Of a stretch of DNA of 64,000 nucleotides, positions 18,465 to 27,591 are shown piece by piece. Made by a program: the position numbers and the translations under genes. This stretch comes from Cyanobacteria bacterium SIG29 (GTDB lineage: Bacteria; Cyanobacteriota; Vampirovibrionia; Gastranaerophilales; Gastranaerophilaceae): contig SUTV01000001.1 of NCBI GenBank assembly GCA_015152515.1, positions 62,001 through 126,000 on the forward strand, read 5' to 3'. How positions within the stretch are numbered: position 1 is the first letter of the stretch; each line of letters begins with the position of its first letter. The notes beneath the pieces are model-generated. The model was not told the DNA's origin. It was given only the letters and a program-made list of their open reading frames with translations, and made no database searches.

Positions 18465-19349
18465 TTAAGCGAATGTACCGAAAGAGTCTTCGATATTTTT
18501 GCTAATAACACCTTTTATTGACTCTATTTCTGTTTCAACTGAATTTTGTTCAGTTTGAATTTGTTCTAATCTTAATTCTAAAAGCTTATCTTTTTGTTGT
18601 AAATCTTTCATTGCTGCTTCATATTTTGCTTCCGCAGCAGCGTCATCAGATGTATCTAGAACATTAGAAATTTTTGTAGAACCTTGCCATACAATTTCTT
18701 CCCATCCAGATTCTGATTTAGGATTTACTTCTTGTAAGAACCATTTACCGGTTAATAACATATTTTGTAAATATTGAGCATCTGTACAAAATTCATCATA
18801 TAAATAAGATTCATCATCATTTTTTAAAGATGGGTCAATATTTGTTTTATATTCTATTGAAACATTTTCTTCTTTATATTTTTCATTGTAAATATCTTGT
18901 AATTGATATAAAGACATAGCATAATATTCTTCTTTTTCTTCTTCTGTTGCGCCTTTAAAATGCTCGTCAACAAAAGCTTTAGGATCTTCATATCTTATAG
19001 TTGAAGTGGTTGAATCTTCATTTGTAGTTGTAACATCTAAATAATGCTTTTTAGGTGGAACTACAACATTACCATTCTCATCAACTATTCTCATACCAAC
19101 ACCTGAAAATGGATCTTTAGATGTTATATTCGCGTATGTTAATAATTGAGCTTGGATTTCTCCATCTTTATTATGAATATTTGCTTGAAGAATTCTATTG
19201 CTAATTGCCTCATTATACTCATCAGCAACTGCTTTAGTTTCTTTAGCCAAAAACATTCTTTGTTGTGAAATTTGTTGTGCCTCGTAAACAAGGTCGCTCA
19301 TCCTTGCGGTAAGACATAAATACCTTCCTTGTGATGCTGCTAATCCCAT
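18465..19349 (-). CDS. Coiled-coil protein of unknown function (MGLAASQ family)
   Basis: A 294-residue protein. It begins MGLAASQGRYLCLTARMSDL, then a helical segment (YEAQQISQQRMFLAKE) and a C-terminal coiled coil (LQQKDKLLELRLEQIQTEQ). The middle contains SGWEEIVWQGSTKI. The start at 19349 is preferred because AAGGAG lies about 9 nt upstream; an in-frame ATG at 19406 would read through that ribosome binding site. Similar MGLAASQ-type N-termini are, from memory, common in uncharacterised gut-bacterial proteins. Function unknown. A terminator follows it. Confidence 0.75.
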   Translation of the reverse strand: MGLAASQGRYLCLTARMSDLVYEAQQISQQRMFLAKETKAVADEYNEAISNRILQANIHNKDGEIQAQLLTYANITSKDPFSGVGMRIVDENGNVVVPPKKHYLDVTTTNEDSTTSTIRYEDPKAFVDEHFKGATEEEKEEYYAMSLYQLQDIYNEKYKEENVSIEYKTNIDPSLKNDDESYLYDEFCTDAQYLQNMLLTGKWFLQEVNPKSESGWEEIVWQGSTKISNVLDTSDDAAAEAKYEAAMKDLQQKDKLLELRLEQIQTEQNSVETEIESIKGVISKNIEDSFGTFA

Positions 19350-19451
19350 ATTTAACGACTCCTTATATATGTTGTTATTAACTATATCGGCAGGATTAAC
19401 AAGCAACTTAAGCTTTTTATTTATTTATGTTTACAATATGTAACAATTGGA

Positions 19452-20447
19452 TTAACCAATGTCCCATCTGCCACAAGTACCGCCCCAACGAGCTATAATT
19501 TTATCATTTTTATTATTCAATTCATTTGAAGTAATATCACCTTCTACAATAGTGATAACTTCGCAGTTATTTGAACAACCACTACATTGGTTTGTATATG
19601 AATTAAATGACATTTCACCTACACTAAAACCTTTAAATGTTGTTTTAGTTTCATTAAACTGATGATTTTCCATAGCAAGTAAAGCTGCACCAATAGCACC
19701 CATTGTTTGGTGATTATCTGGAACAACCACTTTTGTATTTAAAGCTTCTTCAAATGCTTTTACCATACCAGAGTTTGTTGCAACACCGCCTTGGAAAGTA
19801 ACTGTTGGAAGAATTTCTTTTCCTAACGCTAAGTTACTTAAATAGTTACGAACTAAAGCTTGGCAAAGACCATATAATAAATCTTCAACAGGATAACCTA
19901 ATTGTTGTTTATGGATTAAATCAGATTCAGCAAATACGCCACATCTACCTGCAATTCTAGCTGGAGAAGTTGATTTTAATGCCAATGCGCCAAAATTTTG
20001 AATAGGAACATTCAATCTTGAAGCTTGTTGATCCAAAAATGAACCAGTACCAGCGGCACAAACAGTATTCATTGCAAAATCTGTAACTATTCCATCACGA
20101 AGGATAATAATTTTACTATCTTGTCCACCAATTTCTAAAATAGTTTGAACACCTGGAACATAAGTACTAGCAGCAACGGCATGCGCTGTAATTTCATTTT
20201 TTACAACATCCGCACCAACTAAAGCACCTGCAAGATTTCTACCTGAACCAGTTGTACCAACACCTAAAATATTATATTCTTGTTTTGCTTGTTGAATAAG
20301 ATTTTTTAATGAAGTTTGAACTGCAACAACTGGTTTACCAGCTGTTCTAGTCATAAAACCATCAATAAATCTACCATTTTCATCAACAATAGCTGCTTTA
20401 GTAGTCACAGAACCAACGTCTATACCTAAATATGAATTTAATGCCAT
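19452..20447 (-). CDS. Acyl-CoA dehydratase activase (BadF/BadG/HgdC ATPase family)
   Basis: A 331-residue ASKHA-fold ATPase. It shows LGIDVGSVTTKAAIVD, VGTTGSGR, EIGGQDSK, VCAAGTGSFLD and QGGVATNSG. CAAGTG and a nearby Gly-Arg-Cys-Gly (residues near 168) fit the bridging [4Fe-4S] cluster of 2-hydroxyacyl-CoA dehydratase activators. Beyond the usual domain is a Cys-rich tail (NQCSGCSNNCEV). Such activators inject low-potential electrons into a dehydratase; no dehydratase subunit lies nearby, so its partner is unknown. AGAGGGAT precedes the ATG. Confidence 0.9.
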   Translation of the reverse strand: MALNSYLGIDVGSVTTKAAIVDENGRFIDGFMTRTAGKPVVAVQTSLKNLIQQAKQEYNILGVGTTGSGRNLAGALVGADVVKNEITAHAVAASTYVPGVQTILEIGGQDSKIIILRDGIVTDFAMNTVCAAGTGSFLDQQASRLNVPIQNFGALALKSTSPARIAGRCGVFAESDLIHKQQLGYPVEDLLYGLCQALVRNYLSNLALGKEILPTVTFQGGVATNSGMVKAFEEALNTKVVVPDNHQTMGAIGAALLAMENHQFNETKTTFKGFSVGEMSFNSYTNQCSGCSNNCEVITIVEGDITSNELNNKNDKIIARWGGTCGRWDIG

Positions 20448-20477
20448 TAAATTATCCCTCTTTCTCGTGCTTATTAA

Positions 20478-20506
20478 ATATTACTAAAAACATAATTGAA
20501 TGTAAA
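20478..20506 (-). promoter_or_regulatory. Promoter of the activase gene
   Basis: On the minus strand TTTACA (20506-20501), a 17-bp spacer and TAATAT (20483-20478). The predicted leader is about 25 nt and contains the AGAGGGAT ribosome binding site. Confidence 0.6.
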
Positions 20507-20550
20507 AAAATATAAATAAATGTAGATAAGATAACAATTTTTAGATACTC

Positions 20551-20578
20551 TTTACCTTAATTAATTAGGCAGTATAAG
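20551..20578 (+). promoter_or_regulatory. Promoter of the membrane protein pair; near-leaderless GTG start
   Basis: TTTACC at 20551-20556, a 16-bp spacer and TATAAG at 20573-20578. Seven bases then lead to the GTG at 20586. An AAGG inside the -10 region could only act as a ribosome binding site if transcription began further upstream. Confidence 0.5.
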
Positions 20579-20585
20579 GTAATTT

Positions 20586-22268
20586 GTGTCTAAAATGGGA
20601 AAAATTCTAGGCAATTACCCAGCATACAAAAAACATGTTGGCGAATACAGTGAATGGAATAAAAACCAAGAACAGAAAAAAGGTTCTGTTCTACCTTCTA
20701 GTGCCAATTTAAAAGCAAAAGCAAAAACAATTGCAGAGCCAATTTTACTATTTGATAAATATGAGAGAGAAAAAGCCGAAGATGCAGAAACATTTTTCCA
20801 AACCTTCAACATTGAATTAATGTCAGTTGTAGGTGCAATTACGACTATTCCAATCGCAATAACAAAAACACTGCCTTTCCTTAAAAAACACGCAAAGAAA
20901 AATAATTTTTTTGAAAAAGTTGCCAAAAACATTGAAAAATATGCACAAAAAACAATAAAACTTGGAAGTAAATCTCTGCCTTTGCCTAAAGCACTAACAG
21001 CAATTTCAGGAATTGCAAGTGCATTAATTTTCGCAAAAGGAATTAAATATTCCACAGAATCACAACTTCGCATAATAAGAAAAGCAGGCTTTGATGCTTC
21101 TCAAGAATTAATAAACGACCCAAAATTGTTCACAATTCTAACACCTGAGCAAGAAAAAGAAGTTAATGAAATACTTACTCATAACAAAAAAAACAATAAT
21201 GATTTTGTTGATAAATTAAAAGATAAAATAGATATAAATTCTTCCTTTGCTGCCGTAGGAGAATACAAGAAAAATCTGCCAAATTACCTTCAAAAGAAAC
21301 AAGCTTATTTTGATGAACTGTCTAAGCCAAATCAAAATAACAACAAACAAATGTCACCGTCTGAACAAAAAGAAGCAGAAGAAAATCAACAATTATTTAA
21401 TGGTTTAATTAAAACTGTTGAACATGATGTTTTAAAACCATTACAAAGAGTTGAAACAATATCAAATATTGCCTATTCTGCGCTGTTTATGGGTGGTTTT
21501 TTAGAATACCTAATTTCTGATAAACTTGTTGATTTAATGAAAATACAAAATAAACCAATAAGAATAATTGCAAAATTAGGAATTCCTCTATTAACCTACA
21601 TGCTTTTAAACAAGAATATATCAGACATTGAAAACAAAGCTATTTTGGCAACTAAATATAAACACCTAAAAAAATACATAGAAGACCCAACTGGTAAAAA
21701 TCATTCAGACGAAACAGAAAAATTAAGCCTGCCAAAATTTATAAAATCCGTAATAAAAGATATGAAGGACTACAATAAATTTGCTTCAGAAGAACTACCA
21801 AAAATAGAAGCTAGACTTGAAGCAAAAAAACAATTGAATGTTTCAAATGAACAAATAGAAGATGCAAAAGCACTGCAAAAAAGTACTTCAATGGTTCTAA
21901 ACACACATAGAGAACATTTCTATAATCAAACCGTAGGAATTGAAACTTTATCAGAAGGCGTACTAAATCCACTTGATATAGTGACAACCGCTATAGGTGG
22001 CGTGCTAGGTCATAAATTAGCAAAAGCAAGTGGCAATAAAAAATTAGCAGGACTATTTACACTATTAGGTTCTCTAATTGCATTTATACCATCAGCTCTT
22101 GCAGAAGTAAAATTCACAAAAGAACAAAAACAAGCTGAAAAAATCGCAGCAATGCTTACATTGAAAGATATTGAAGATTACAAAAAATTTGCAAATAAAA
22201 AACAAACAGGAAATAAATTCACAATGCAAAACAATCTTCCTGAAATTTTTAAGGAGTTTATAAAATGA
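20586..22268 (+). CDS. Multi-pass membrane protein of unknown function
   Basis: A 560-residue protein starting with GTG (an ATG lies three codons on). About six hydrophobic stretches are visible, near residues 80-98, 133-153, 293-313, 330-347, 462-478 and 485-505, separated by Lys/Glu-rich helices. There is no signal peptide and no recognisable domain. Its stop overlaps the next ATG as ATGA, so it is coupled to the 113-residue downstream protein. It is divergent from the activase gene. The pair looks like a lineage-specific membrane unit. Confidence 0.7.
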   Translation: MSKMGKILGNYPAYKKHVGEYSEWNKNQEQKKGSVLPSSANLKAKAKTIAEPILLFDKYEREKAEDAETFFQTFNIELMSVVGAITTIPIAITKTLPFLKKHAKKNNFFEKVAKNIEKYAQKTIKLGSKSLPLPKALTAISGIASALIFAKGIKYSTESQLRIIRKAGFDASQELINDPKLFTILTPEQEKEVNEILTHNKKNNNDFVDKLKDKIDINSSFAAVGEYKKNLPNYLQKKQAYFDELSKPNQNNNKQMSPSEQKEAEENQQLFNGLIKTVEHDVLKPLQRVETISNIAYSALFMGGFLEYLISDKLVDLMKIQNKPIRIIAKLGIPLLTYMLLNKNISDIENKAILATKYKHLKKYIEDPTGKNHSDETEKLSLPKFIKSVIKDMKDYNKFASEELPKIEARLEAKKQLNVSNEQIEDAKALQKSTSMVLNTHREHFYNQTVGIETLSEGVLNPLDIVTTAIGGVLGHKLAKASGNKKLAGLFTLLGSLIAFIPSALAEVKFTKEQKQAEKIAAMLTLKDIEDYKKFANKKQTGNKFTMQNNLPEIFKEFIK

Positions 22269-22606
22269 TTTCTAAAATAGCTGGCACACAAGATATACAA
22301 AAAATTTCAACTGAAAAATCAATAAAAAAAGCACAAAAAGAGCAACAACAGAATTCAAGAAAAATCCAAAAGATAAATACTGACAATCACGCTGGAACAG
22401 AAACTCAACAAAACAAACCTCAAACATACAAAGATGTTGCTTCAAAAATTACTGCCCCAATAACACAAGAAGAAAAGCTTCCAACACCGTGTGAAAAAGA
22501 AAATATTCCAGCAACACAAATTAAGGAAGGAACTCTAGAAGATTATTATAATGCACAATTAGCTTTAGCAATGGTAAAAAAAGATTTTCTTTTAAGAAAA
22601 AATTAA
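22265..22606 (+). CDS. Small Gln/Lys-rich protein coupled to the upstream membrane protein
   Basis: A 113-residue hydrophilic protein, rich in Gln, Lys and Asn over residues 1-75, ending in a short helix (EDYYNAQLALAMVKKDFLL). It overlaps the upstream gene by 4 bp (ATGA) and the convergent DegT-like gene by 4 bp. AAGGAG lies about 10 nt before the ATG. No family is recognised. It is probably a cytoplasmic partner of the membrane protein. Confidence 0.65.
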   Translation: MISKIAGTQDIQKISTEKSIKKAQKEQQQNSRKIQKINTDNHAGTETQQNKPQTYKDVASKITAPITQEEKLPTPCEKENIPATQIKEGTLEDYYNAQLALAMVKKDFLLRKN

Positions 22607-23382
22607 ATTGAAATAGCTACTAAATTTGTATAAAAAATTTTTTCTTCAAATTCTTCCGGAAGATTATGCCAATATCTAAAAGGCTCTGTTTCTAATGTTT
22701 TTACAAGTTCATTTGCTGTTTTTACATCCTTTGCCAAGTATGGATAACAAAATGGCAAATCATTTGCTTTTATTTGAACATTTAAAATATTTGTAGAATC
22801 TAGCTTATTCTTCCAATAATTAATTTTTTCAATTCTTTTTTCTTTGTCTTCAATAAAATTTTCACTTATTGGATTTATATACTTTATATCCTCAAAATCA
22901 AGTCTTTCTTCATTTTCACAAATTTCACGATAAGAAAGATTTTTCTTTTCATAATAATTTTCATCAATTTCAAATTGTTCATCAATTATTTTAGTTGTAT
23001 ATAAAAATGCGCCATCTCTTACAGTTGGGAAAAATTTTCTCAAAGAATTAAATGAAGCTATTCCTTTTGGTTCTGAATAAAATGAGTGTGCATTATCAAC
23101 AATTAAATTTTTATATTTTAAACTAAGTTCATCAACAATATGAGAACAAATACCAAAAAAATTTGGATACAAAATAAAACTATCTTTTGGGAATTCACAA
23201 ATAGGTCTAAACTCTTTATTTATATGATAAAAAACAATTTTACAATTTTCTTTTAGAATAGAATTTCTAATAGCAGGACAAAGATAATATGGAATATAGA
23301 TTTCGTTTATAGAAAAAGCCCTTATAACATAACGCAAGCAATTTCTAGCAGTATTTAATTTAACAAGATTATACTTATTCAT
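22603..23382 (-). CDS. DegT/DnrJ-like PLP-dependent aminotransferase homologue
   Basis: A 259-residue protein, shorter than the roughly 370 residues of typical DegT/DnrJ/EryC1 sugar aminotransferases. LIVDNAHSFY matches the strand with the cofactor-binding Asp, and SFNSLRKFFPTVRDGAFLY matches the segment around the Schiff-base lysine. The N-terminal cofactor-phosphate region is reduced. It may make an amino sugar, or may be a non-catalytic homologue. It overlaps the upstream peptide-binding lipoprotein gene by 8 bp, so the two are coupled; no ribosome binding site is obvious. Confidence 0.7.
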   Translation of the reverse strand: MNKYNLVKLNTARNCLRYVIRAFSINEIYIPYYLCPAIRNSILKENCKIVFYHINKEFRPICEFPKDSFILYPNFFGICSHIVDELSLKYKNLIVDNAHSFYSEPKGIASFNSLRKFFPTVRDGAFLYTTKIIDEQFEIDENYYEKKNLSYREICENEERLDFEDIKYINPISENFIEDKEKRIEKINYWKNKLDSTNILNVQIKANDLPFCYPYLAKDVKTANELVKTLETEPFRYWHNLPEEFEEKIFYTNLVAISI

Positions 23383-25225
23383 CTATATAAATTTCATCAA
23401 TATTATGAAGTGTACCACCTAAAGGAGTAGGATAGATATTTTTTATTTTATTTTTAACAGCAGTTAAAGTTAATGGTGAATACAAATAAATAATAGGTCT
23501 TTGATTATAAATAATTTGTTGATATTCATCATAATATGCTTTTCTTTTATCAAAATCTATTTCCAAAGCACCTTTTTCAAAAATTTCATCAAGCTCTTTT
23601 TCCCAAGTTAAAATATCAGAAAACTTATCTGTTTGAAATCTCATATTAAATAAATGCAAATGACCTTTTGAATTCCAAACATTTAAACCACTATGAGGCT
23701 CAATAGGATTACCAGTTAATCCTAACAAAACCATATCCCAATCTGATGTTGTCATTAATTTACTAACCAAAGAATTAAACTCAATAGGCTTAAAATTAAT
23801 TTTTATACCCAAATCACGCAAATCTTGCTTAACCATAACACCACAAGCTTCACGCTCTGTTTGACCAGCATTTGTATATAAATCAAATTCAACTTCATTA
23901 CCATCTTTATCAATCAAATAACCATTTTTATCCCAATAAAAACCAGATTTAGCCAATAATTCTTTAGCATATTCAAGGTTTCTTTCATGCCCGCTAGCAA
24001 TCTTTTCATTTAAAAAGATTGAAGATAAAGATTCAGAAGTAAACAAAGGCTGAGCAACACCATTTGCAACATTATTAACCATTGCATTTCTGTCGATTAC
24101 ATAATCCACAGCAGTTCTAAAATTCAAATCATTAAACCATTTTTGCTTAATAGGATTAACATAAAATTCGCCATTTTTATTTTTTCTAGAATTTAAATTA
24201 AAAGCGACAAACATTGTTCCAGTATTTGGACCAAGATTATAAATAGAAAAATCGCCCTTCTTTTCTTTTGATTTAAATCTAGGTAAATCTTTTCCTTTTA
24301 TAGAAATAACATCTAATTCACCGGCTTCAAATTTTAGTAATTCATTGTTTAAATCACCCACAATTAAAACAATATATTTATCTAAATAAGGAAGTTTATT
24401 GTTTTCTTTATTAATTGTGTAATAGTTTGGATTACGCTTAAAAACAACCCTTTGAGCAGGCACATATTCTTCTAAAATAAATGGACCAGAAGAAACAATT
24501 TTATTTGGATTTATGGTTGTACCCATATATGAATCAAAATATCTTTTACCTTTTTTCAAAACTGGTTCAAAAACATGTTTTGGCGCAATTTGAGTTCCCA
24601 TAAATCTTAAAAATGGTGCAAAAGGTTTTTTTATTTGAAATTGAACACTATATTTATCTATTTTTTTAACAACAGGATATTCACCTTCAATAACAACTGA
24701 ATCTCTTAAAGAAGTATTTCCAAAACCTGCTAAAATTATTTCATTCCAAGTAAAAACAACATCATCTGCAGTTATTTCTACCCCATCAGACCACTTAACC
24801 CCCTTACGAAGATTAATTGTATAAGTTTTCTTATCTTTTGAAATTTTATAATCCTTTGCTAATTTAGGAATAACTTCACCAGTTATAGGATTTGTTGTTA
24901 GCAAAGAATCATACATCATATCAGCCATTTGAGAAGAAGTTGCATCCTTTGAAACCCAAGGATTAAATGTTTTTGGACCTTCTCCTATAGTTGAAGCTAT
25001 TAATTTATTTCCATAAATTCCAATCGGAGCATTTGAAATTCTATAATCAATACCATTATATTGAATTGTTGAAGGCACTTGATATTCTAATAAACGATTT
25101 TCTTTTTTTATTTCATTTTTATAAGAAGATAATTGTTCTTGAGTGCTTCTATCAATACGAAAACAAGCACAACAAATAATAGTTATACAAACTAATAAAT
25201 AAATTATCTTTTTAAATTTGTTCAT
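23375..25225 (-). CDS. ABC transporter substrate-binding protein, family 5 (peptide type)
   Basis: A 616-residue extracytoplasmic solute-binding protein of the OppA/DppA class. The N-terminus has a positively charged start and a hydrophobic stretch ending in Cys18-Cys19-Ala20-Cys21, an imperfect lipobox that suggests lipidation at Cys21. The mature part shows the family pattern FNPWVSKDATSSQMADMMYD and LRKGVKWSDGVEITADDVVF. No permease or ATPase gene is adjacent, so the rest of the transporter is elsewhere. The start lacks a ribosome binding site; TGATAATCT lies 6 nt before the ATG. Confidence 0.9.
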   Translation of the reverse strand: MNKFKKIIYLLVCITIICCACFRIDRSTQEQLSSYKNEIKKENRLLEYQVPSTIQYNGIDYRISNAPIGIYGNKLIASTIGEGPKTFNPWVSKDATSSQMADMMYDSLLTTNPITGEVIPKLAKDYKISKDKKTYTINLRKGVKWSDGVEITADDVVFTWNEIILAGFGNTSLRDSVVIEGEYPVVKKIDKYSVQFQIKKPFAPFLRFMGTQIAPKHVFEPVLKKGKRYFDSYMGTTINPNKIVSSGPFILEEYVPAQRVVFKRNPNYYTINKENNKLPYLDKYIVLIVGDLNNELLKFEAGELDVISIKGKDLPRFKSKEKKGDFSIYNLGPNTGTMFVAFNLNSRKNKNGEFYVNPIKQKWFNDLNFRTAVDYVIDRNAMVNNVANGVAQPLFTSESLSSIFLNEKIASGHERNLEYAKELLAKSGFYWDKNGYLIDKDGNEVEFDLYTNAGQTEREACGVMVKQDLRDLGIKINFKPIEFNSLVSKLMTTSDWDMVLLGLTGNPIEPHSGLNVWNSKGHLHLFNMRFQTDKFSDILTWEKELDEIFEKGALEIDFDKRKAYYDEYQQIIYNQRPIIYLYSPLTLTAVKNKIKNIYPTPLGGTLHNIDEIYIDE

Positions 25226-25231
25226 AGTAAT

Positions 25232-25240
25232 AGATTATCA
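25232..25240 (-). promoter_or_regulatory. Extended -10 of the peptide-binding protein gene; leaderless
   Basis: On the minus strand TG-A-TAATCT ends six bases before the ATG at 25225. No Shine-Dalgarno and no good -35 are seen, as expected for an extended -10 promoter. Confidence 0.5.
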
Positions 25241-25261
25241 CGACATGTTTAAAATAAGAAA

Positions 25262-26584
25262 TTACTTAACAGGCTCACCATATAGGCACCAAGTTTGAGC
25301 CCTAGTTATTTTAACATCTAAAAAATCACCAACATCTTTAGTTTCATCTTCAAAATGAACAATTTTATTATTATCAGCTCTAGAATTTAAGATAATTTTG
25401 CCATCTTTTTCTGTTTTGCTTTCAACTAAGACATTTAATGTTCTACCAACAAATTTTTCATTTGATTTTAAACAAACTTCTCTATTTTTTTCATTTAATC
25501 TATCCAAACGTTCATATTTAACTTCTTCAGATAAAAATTTATCAACCATTTTACCTGCTTTAGTAAATACACGAGGTGAATATGCTGCCGTATTAGAATA
25601 ATCTAATTCTAATTCATCAATTGCATTTAATGTATCTTGAAATTCTTCTTCTGTTTCTCCAGGGAAACCTGCAATAAAATCACTTGTAATTGCAACATCA
25701 GGAAAACGATTTCTGATTTTTGAAACAATTTCATAATATTGAGATTTTGTGTAATGTCTATTCATTTCTTCTAGAATATGAGAGTTTCCAGATTGCATTG
25801 GAATATGGAAATATTTGCAAACCTTATCACATTCTTCTACAGCATCAATTAAGTCATCTGTAATATCTGATGGATAAGAAGTAACAAATCTAATTCTAAA
25901 TTCACCCTCAATTTTATTTAAAGCTCTTAATAAATTAGCAAGAGTTGTTTTACCATCATTTAAATCTTTACCATAGCTATCAACATTTTGTCCTAATAAA
26001 GTAATTTCTTTAAAACCTTCAGATACAATTTTTTTAGCTTCAGTAACTATTTCTTCAAGTTTTCTGCTTCTTTCTCTACCTCTTGTAAAAGGAACAACAC
26101 AATAAGTGCAGAAATTATTACATCCTTCAATAATTGGTATCCAAGCATTTACAGAATTTTTTCTTTTTATTTCAAAATCATTTTGGTCACAAACAACAGG
26201 TTTATTTGTGATTGCACAAACTTTTTCATCATTTTCTACGCGTTTAATTAAACTTGGTAACTCATAAATGTTGTGAGTACCAAAAATCAAATCAACATAA
26301 GGTGCTCTTTGTCTAATTTTATTTTTATCTTGTTGCGCAACACAACCACAAATACCAATTTTTAATTCAGGGCGAGTTTTTTTCCATTTACCCCAAACTC
26401 CAAGATGACTATATGCTTTATCTGCAGATAATTGTCTAATAGAACAAGTATTAATAATCAATAAATCTGCTTCTTTTTCATTATCAGTTTCAACATAATC
26501 AAAATGAGAAAGAATACCAGCTATTCTTTCTGAATCAGACTTATTCATCTGACAGCCTAGAGTTTCTATAAATAATTTCTTCAT
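25262..26584 (-). CDS. miaB: tRNA-2-methylthio-N6-dimethylallyladenosine synthase
   Basis: MiaB thiomethylates i6A37 in tRNA using two [4Fe-4S] clusters and SAM. The 440 residues begin MKKLFIETLGCQMNKSDSER, the MiaB form of the N-terminal domain. The radical SAM motif GCNNFCTYCVVPFTRGRERSR-type segment is present, then LLGQNVDSYG and the C-terminal TRAM domain (residues about 375-438). Together with mtaB it covers both A37 thiomethylations. No Shine-Dalgarno is present; TATAAT lies 6 nt before the ATG. Confidence 0.94.
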   Translation of the reverse strand: MKKLFIETLGCQMNKSDSERIAGILSHFDYVETDNEKEADLLIINTCSIRQLSADKAYSHLGVWGKWKKTRPELKIGICGCVAQQDKNKIRQRAPYVDLIFGTHNIYELPSLIKRVENDEKVCAITNKPVVCDQNDFEIKRKNSVNAWIPIIEGCNNFCTYCVVPFTRGRERSRKLEEIVTEAKKIVSEGFKEITLLGQNVDSYGKDLNDGKTTLANLLRALNKIEGEFRIRFVTSYPSDITDDLIDAVEECDKVCKYFHIPMQSGNSHILEEMNRHYTKSQYYEIVSKIRNRFPDVAITSDFIAGFPGETEEEFQDTLNAIDELELDYSNTAAYSPRVFTKAGKMVDKFLSEEVKYERLDRLNEKNREVCLKSNEKFVGRTLNVLVESKTEKDGKIILNSRADNNKIVHFEDETKDVGDFLDVKITRAQTWCLYGEPVK

Positions 26585-26590
26585 AGAAAA

Positions 26591-26619
26591 ATTATAACCA
26601 AAACAAAATATTTTTATAA
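26591..26619 (-). promoter_or_regulatory. Promoter of miaB; predicted leaderless start
   Basis: On the minus strand TTATAA (26619-26614), a 17-bp spacer and TATAAT (26596-26591), then six bases to the ATG at 26584. The -35 overlaps the stop codon of the upstream gene. Confidence 0.6.
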
Positions 26620-27513
26620 AGATTTTTTATTAGCAGGATTATATTTTAACAAATTCATTTTATTCAATTTATCCATAATTAAAAAATTAAATCTTTTTGC
26701 ATCGTCACATTGATAATACTTACATTCTTCAATACAAATCAAATCCCATATAGGAAGATGACGAATACCACCATATTTCGCCATTTTTTCTTTAAACAAA
26801 TATTCATTAACATAATCTAGAGCATATTGAGGCGGATCAATTTTTTTAGCAGTTGAAGAATAACATTCAAAATCAAAACTTTTAAAATGCATATGCGGAT
26901 TATCTAAATCAAAATCTTCCTTCATCATTTTTTTAAAAGTTTCAAGTGATTTACCAGTAAGAGTATAATCAAAAAATAAATATTCTTTACCTGATGAGTT
27001 CATCTCCTCTTTAGTTAATCCTTGTTCAGCTAAAAAATCAACATACAAAGGAAAATCGGCTTCAAATTCTTTATATTCATCATCTTCACTAAAATGTCTT
27101 AATCCAGATATTGGAAGATATTTTGTTTCCACACCACAAAATTCTAATACTCGACCAACTCCACTTGGAGAAGTACCAATTGAAACAAATACATAATTTC
27201 CTTCACCAAAACGATTATCCAAATGTTCCTTTACCTTTAATCCTACTTGAAGCGTTTTTTCTGCACTTTCTTTAATAGAAAGGCTTGTATTTCTTAAGAT
27301 TGCTTTTTCTGTATGAGATAAAGACTCATAGTCAGACACATTAAATTTTCTAGATTTTGATAATATTTTTTGAGATTCAAGTAATACTCTTGTTTCAGGA
27401 CTAATTTCAAAACTATCCTTACCTTCAACAGCACCATTAATTCTAGTAGCAAGAATTCTAGAATGAATATTATTTACTTTAGAAACGACTGTTAAAATTG
27501 GTGAAACTTTCAT
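26614..27513 (-). CDS. Unknown protein, possible phosphoribosyltransferase-like fold
   Basis: A 299-residue protein of no recognised family. It starts MKVSPI, like the kinase-like protein at 30288. YVFVSIGTSPSGVGRVLEF followed by KYLPISGLRHF, and later EYLFFDYTLTGKSLETF, have the shape of a phosphoribosyltransferase core: a first strand with a small loop, then hydrophobic-D-x-x-x-T-G-x-S/T as the PRPP loop. This is inference from motif shape only. The C-terminal third contains several cysteines (ECKYYQCDD). GAAGAG precedes the start. It is upstream of miaB, which has its own promoter. Confidence 0.6.
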   Translation of the reverse strand: MKVSPILTVVSKVNNIHSRILATRINGAVEGKDSFEISPETRVLLESQKILSKSRKFNVSDYESLSHTEKAILRNTSLSIKESAEKTLQVGLKVKEHLDNRFGEGNYVFVSIGTSPSGVGRVLEFCGVETKYLPISGLRHFSEDDEYKEFEADFPLYVDFLAEQGLTKEEMNSSGKEYLFFDYTLTGKSLETFKKMMKEDFDLDNPHMHFKSFDFECYSSTAKKIDPPQYALDYVNEYLFKEKMAKYGGIRHLPIWDLICIEECKYYQCDDAKRFNFLIMDKLNKMNLLKYNPANKKSL

Positions 27514-27542
27514 ATTAAAATTAACTCTTCTAAATATTTTTT

Positions 27543-27571
27543 TTGCTGAAAAATGAAGTGCGTGTTATACT
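27543..27571 (+). promoter_or_regulatory. Promoter of the parvulin-M24 peptidase-TrmH operon
   Basis: TTGCTG at 27543-27548, a 17-bp spacer and TATACT at 27566-27571 with TG one base before it. This is the clearest SD-type promoter in the window; AAGGAG and the ATG at 27592 follow. Confidence 0.65.
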
Positions 27572-27591
27572 TCATAAAAAAAGGAGATATT

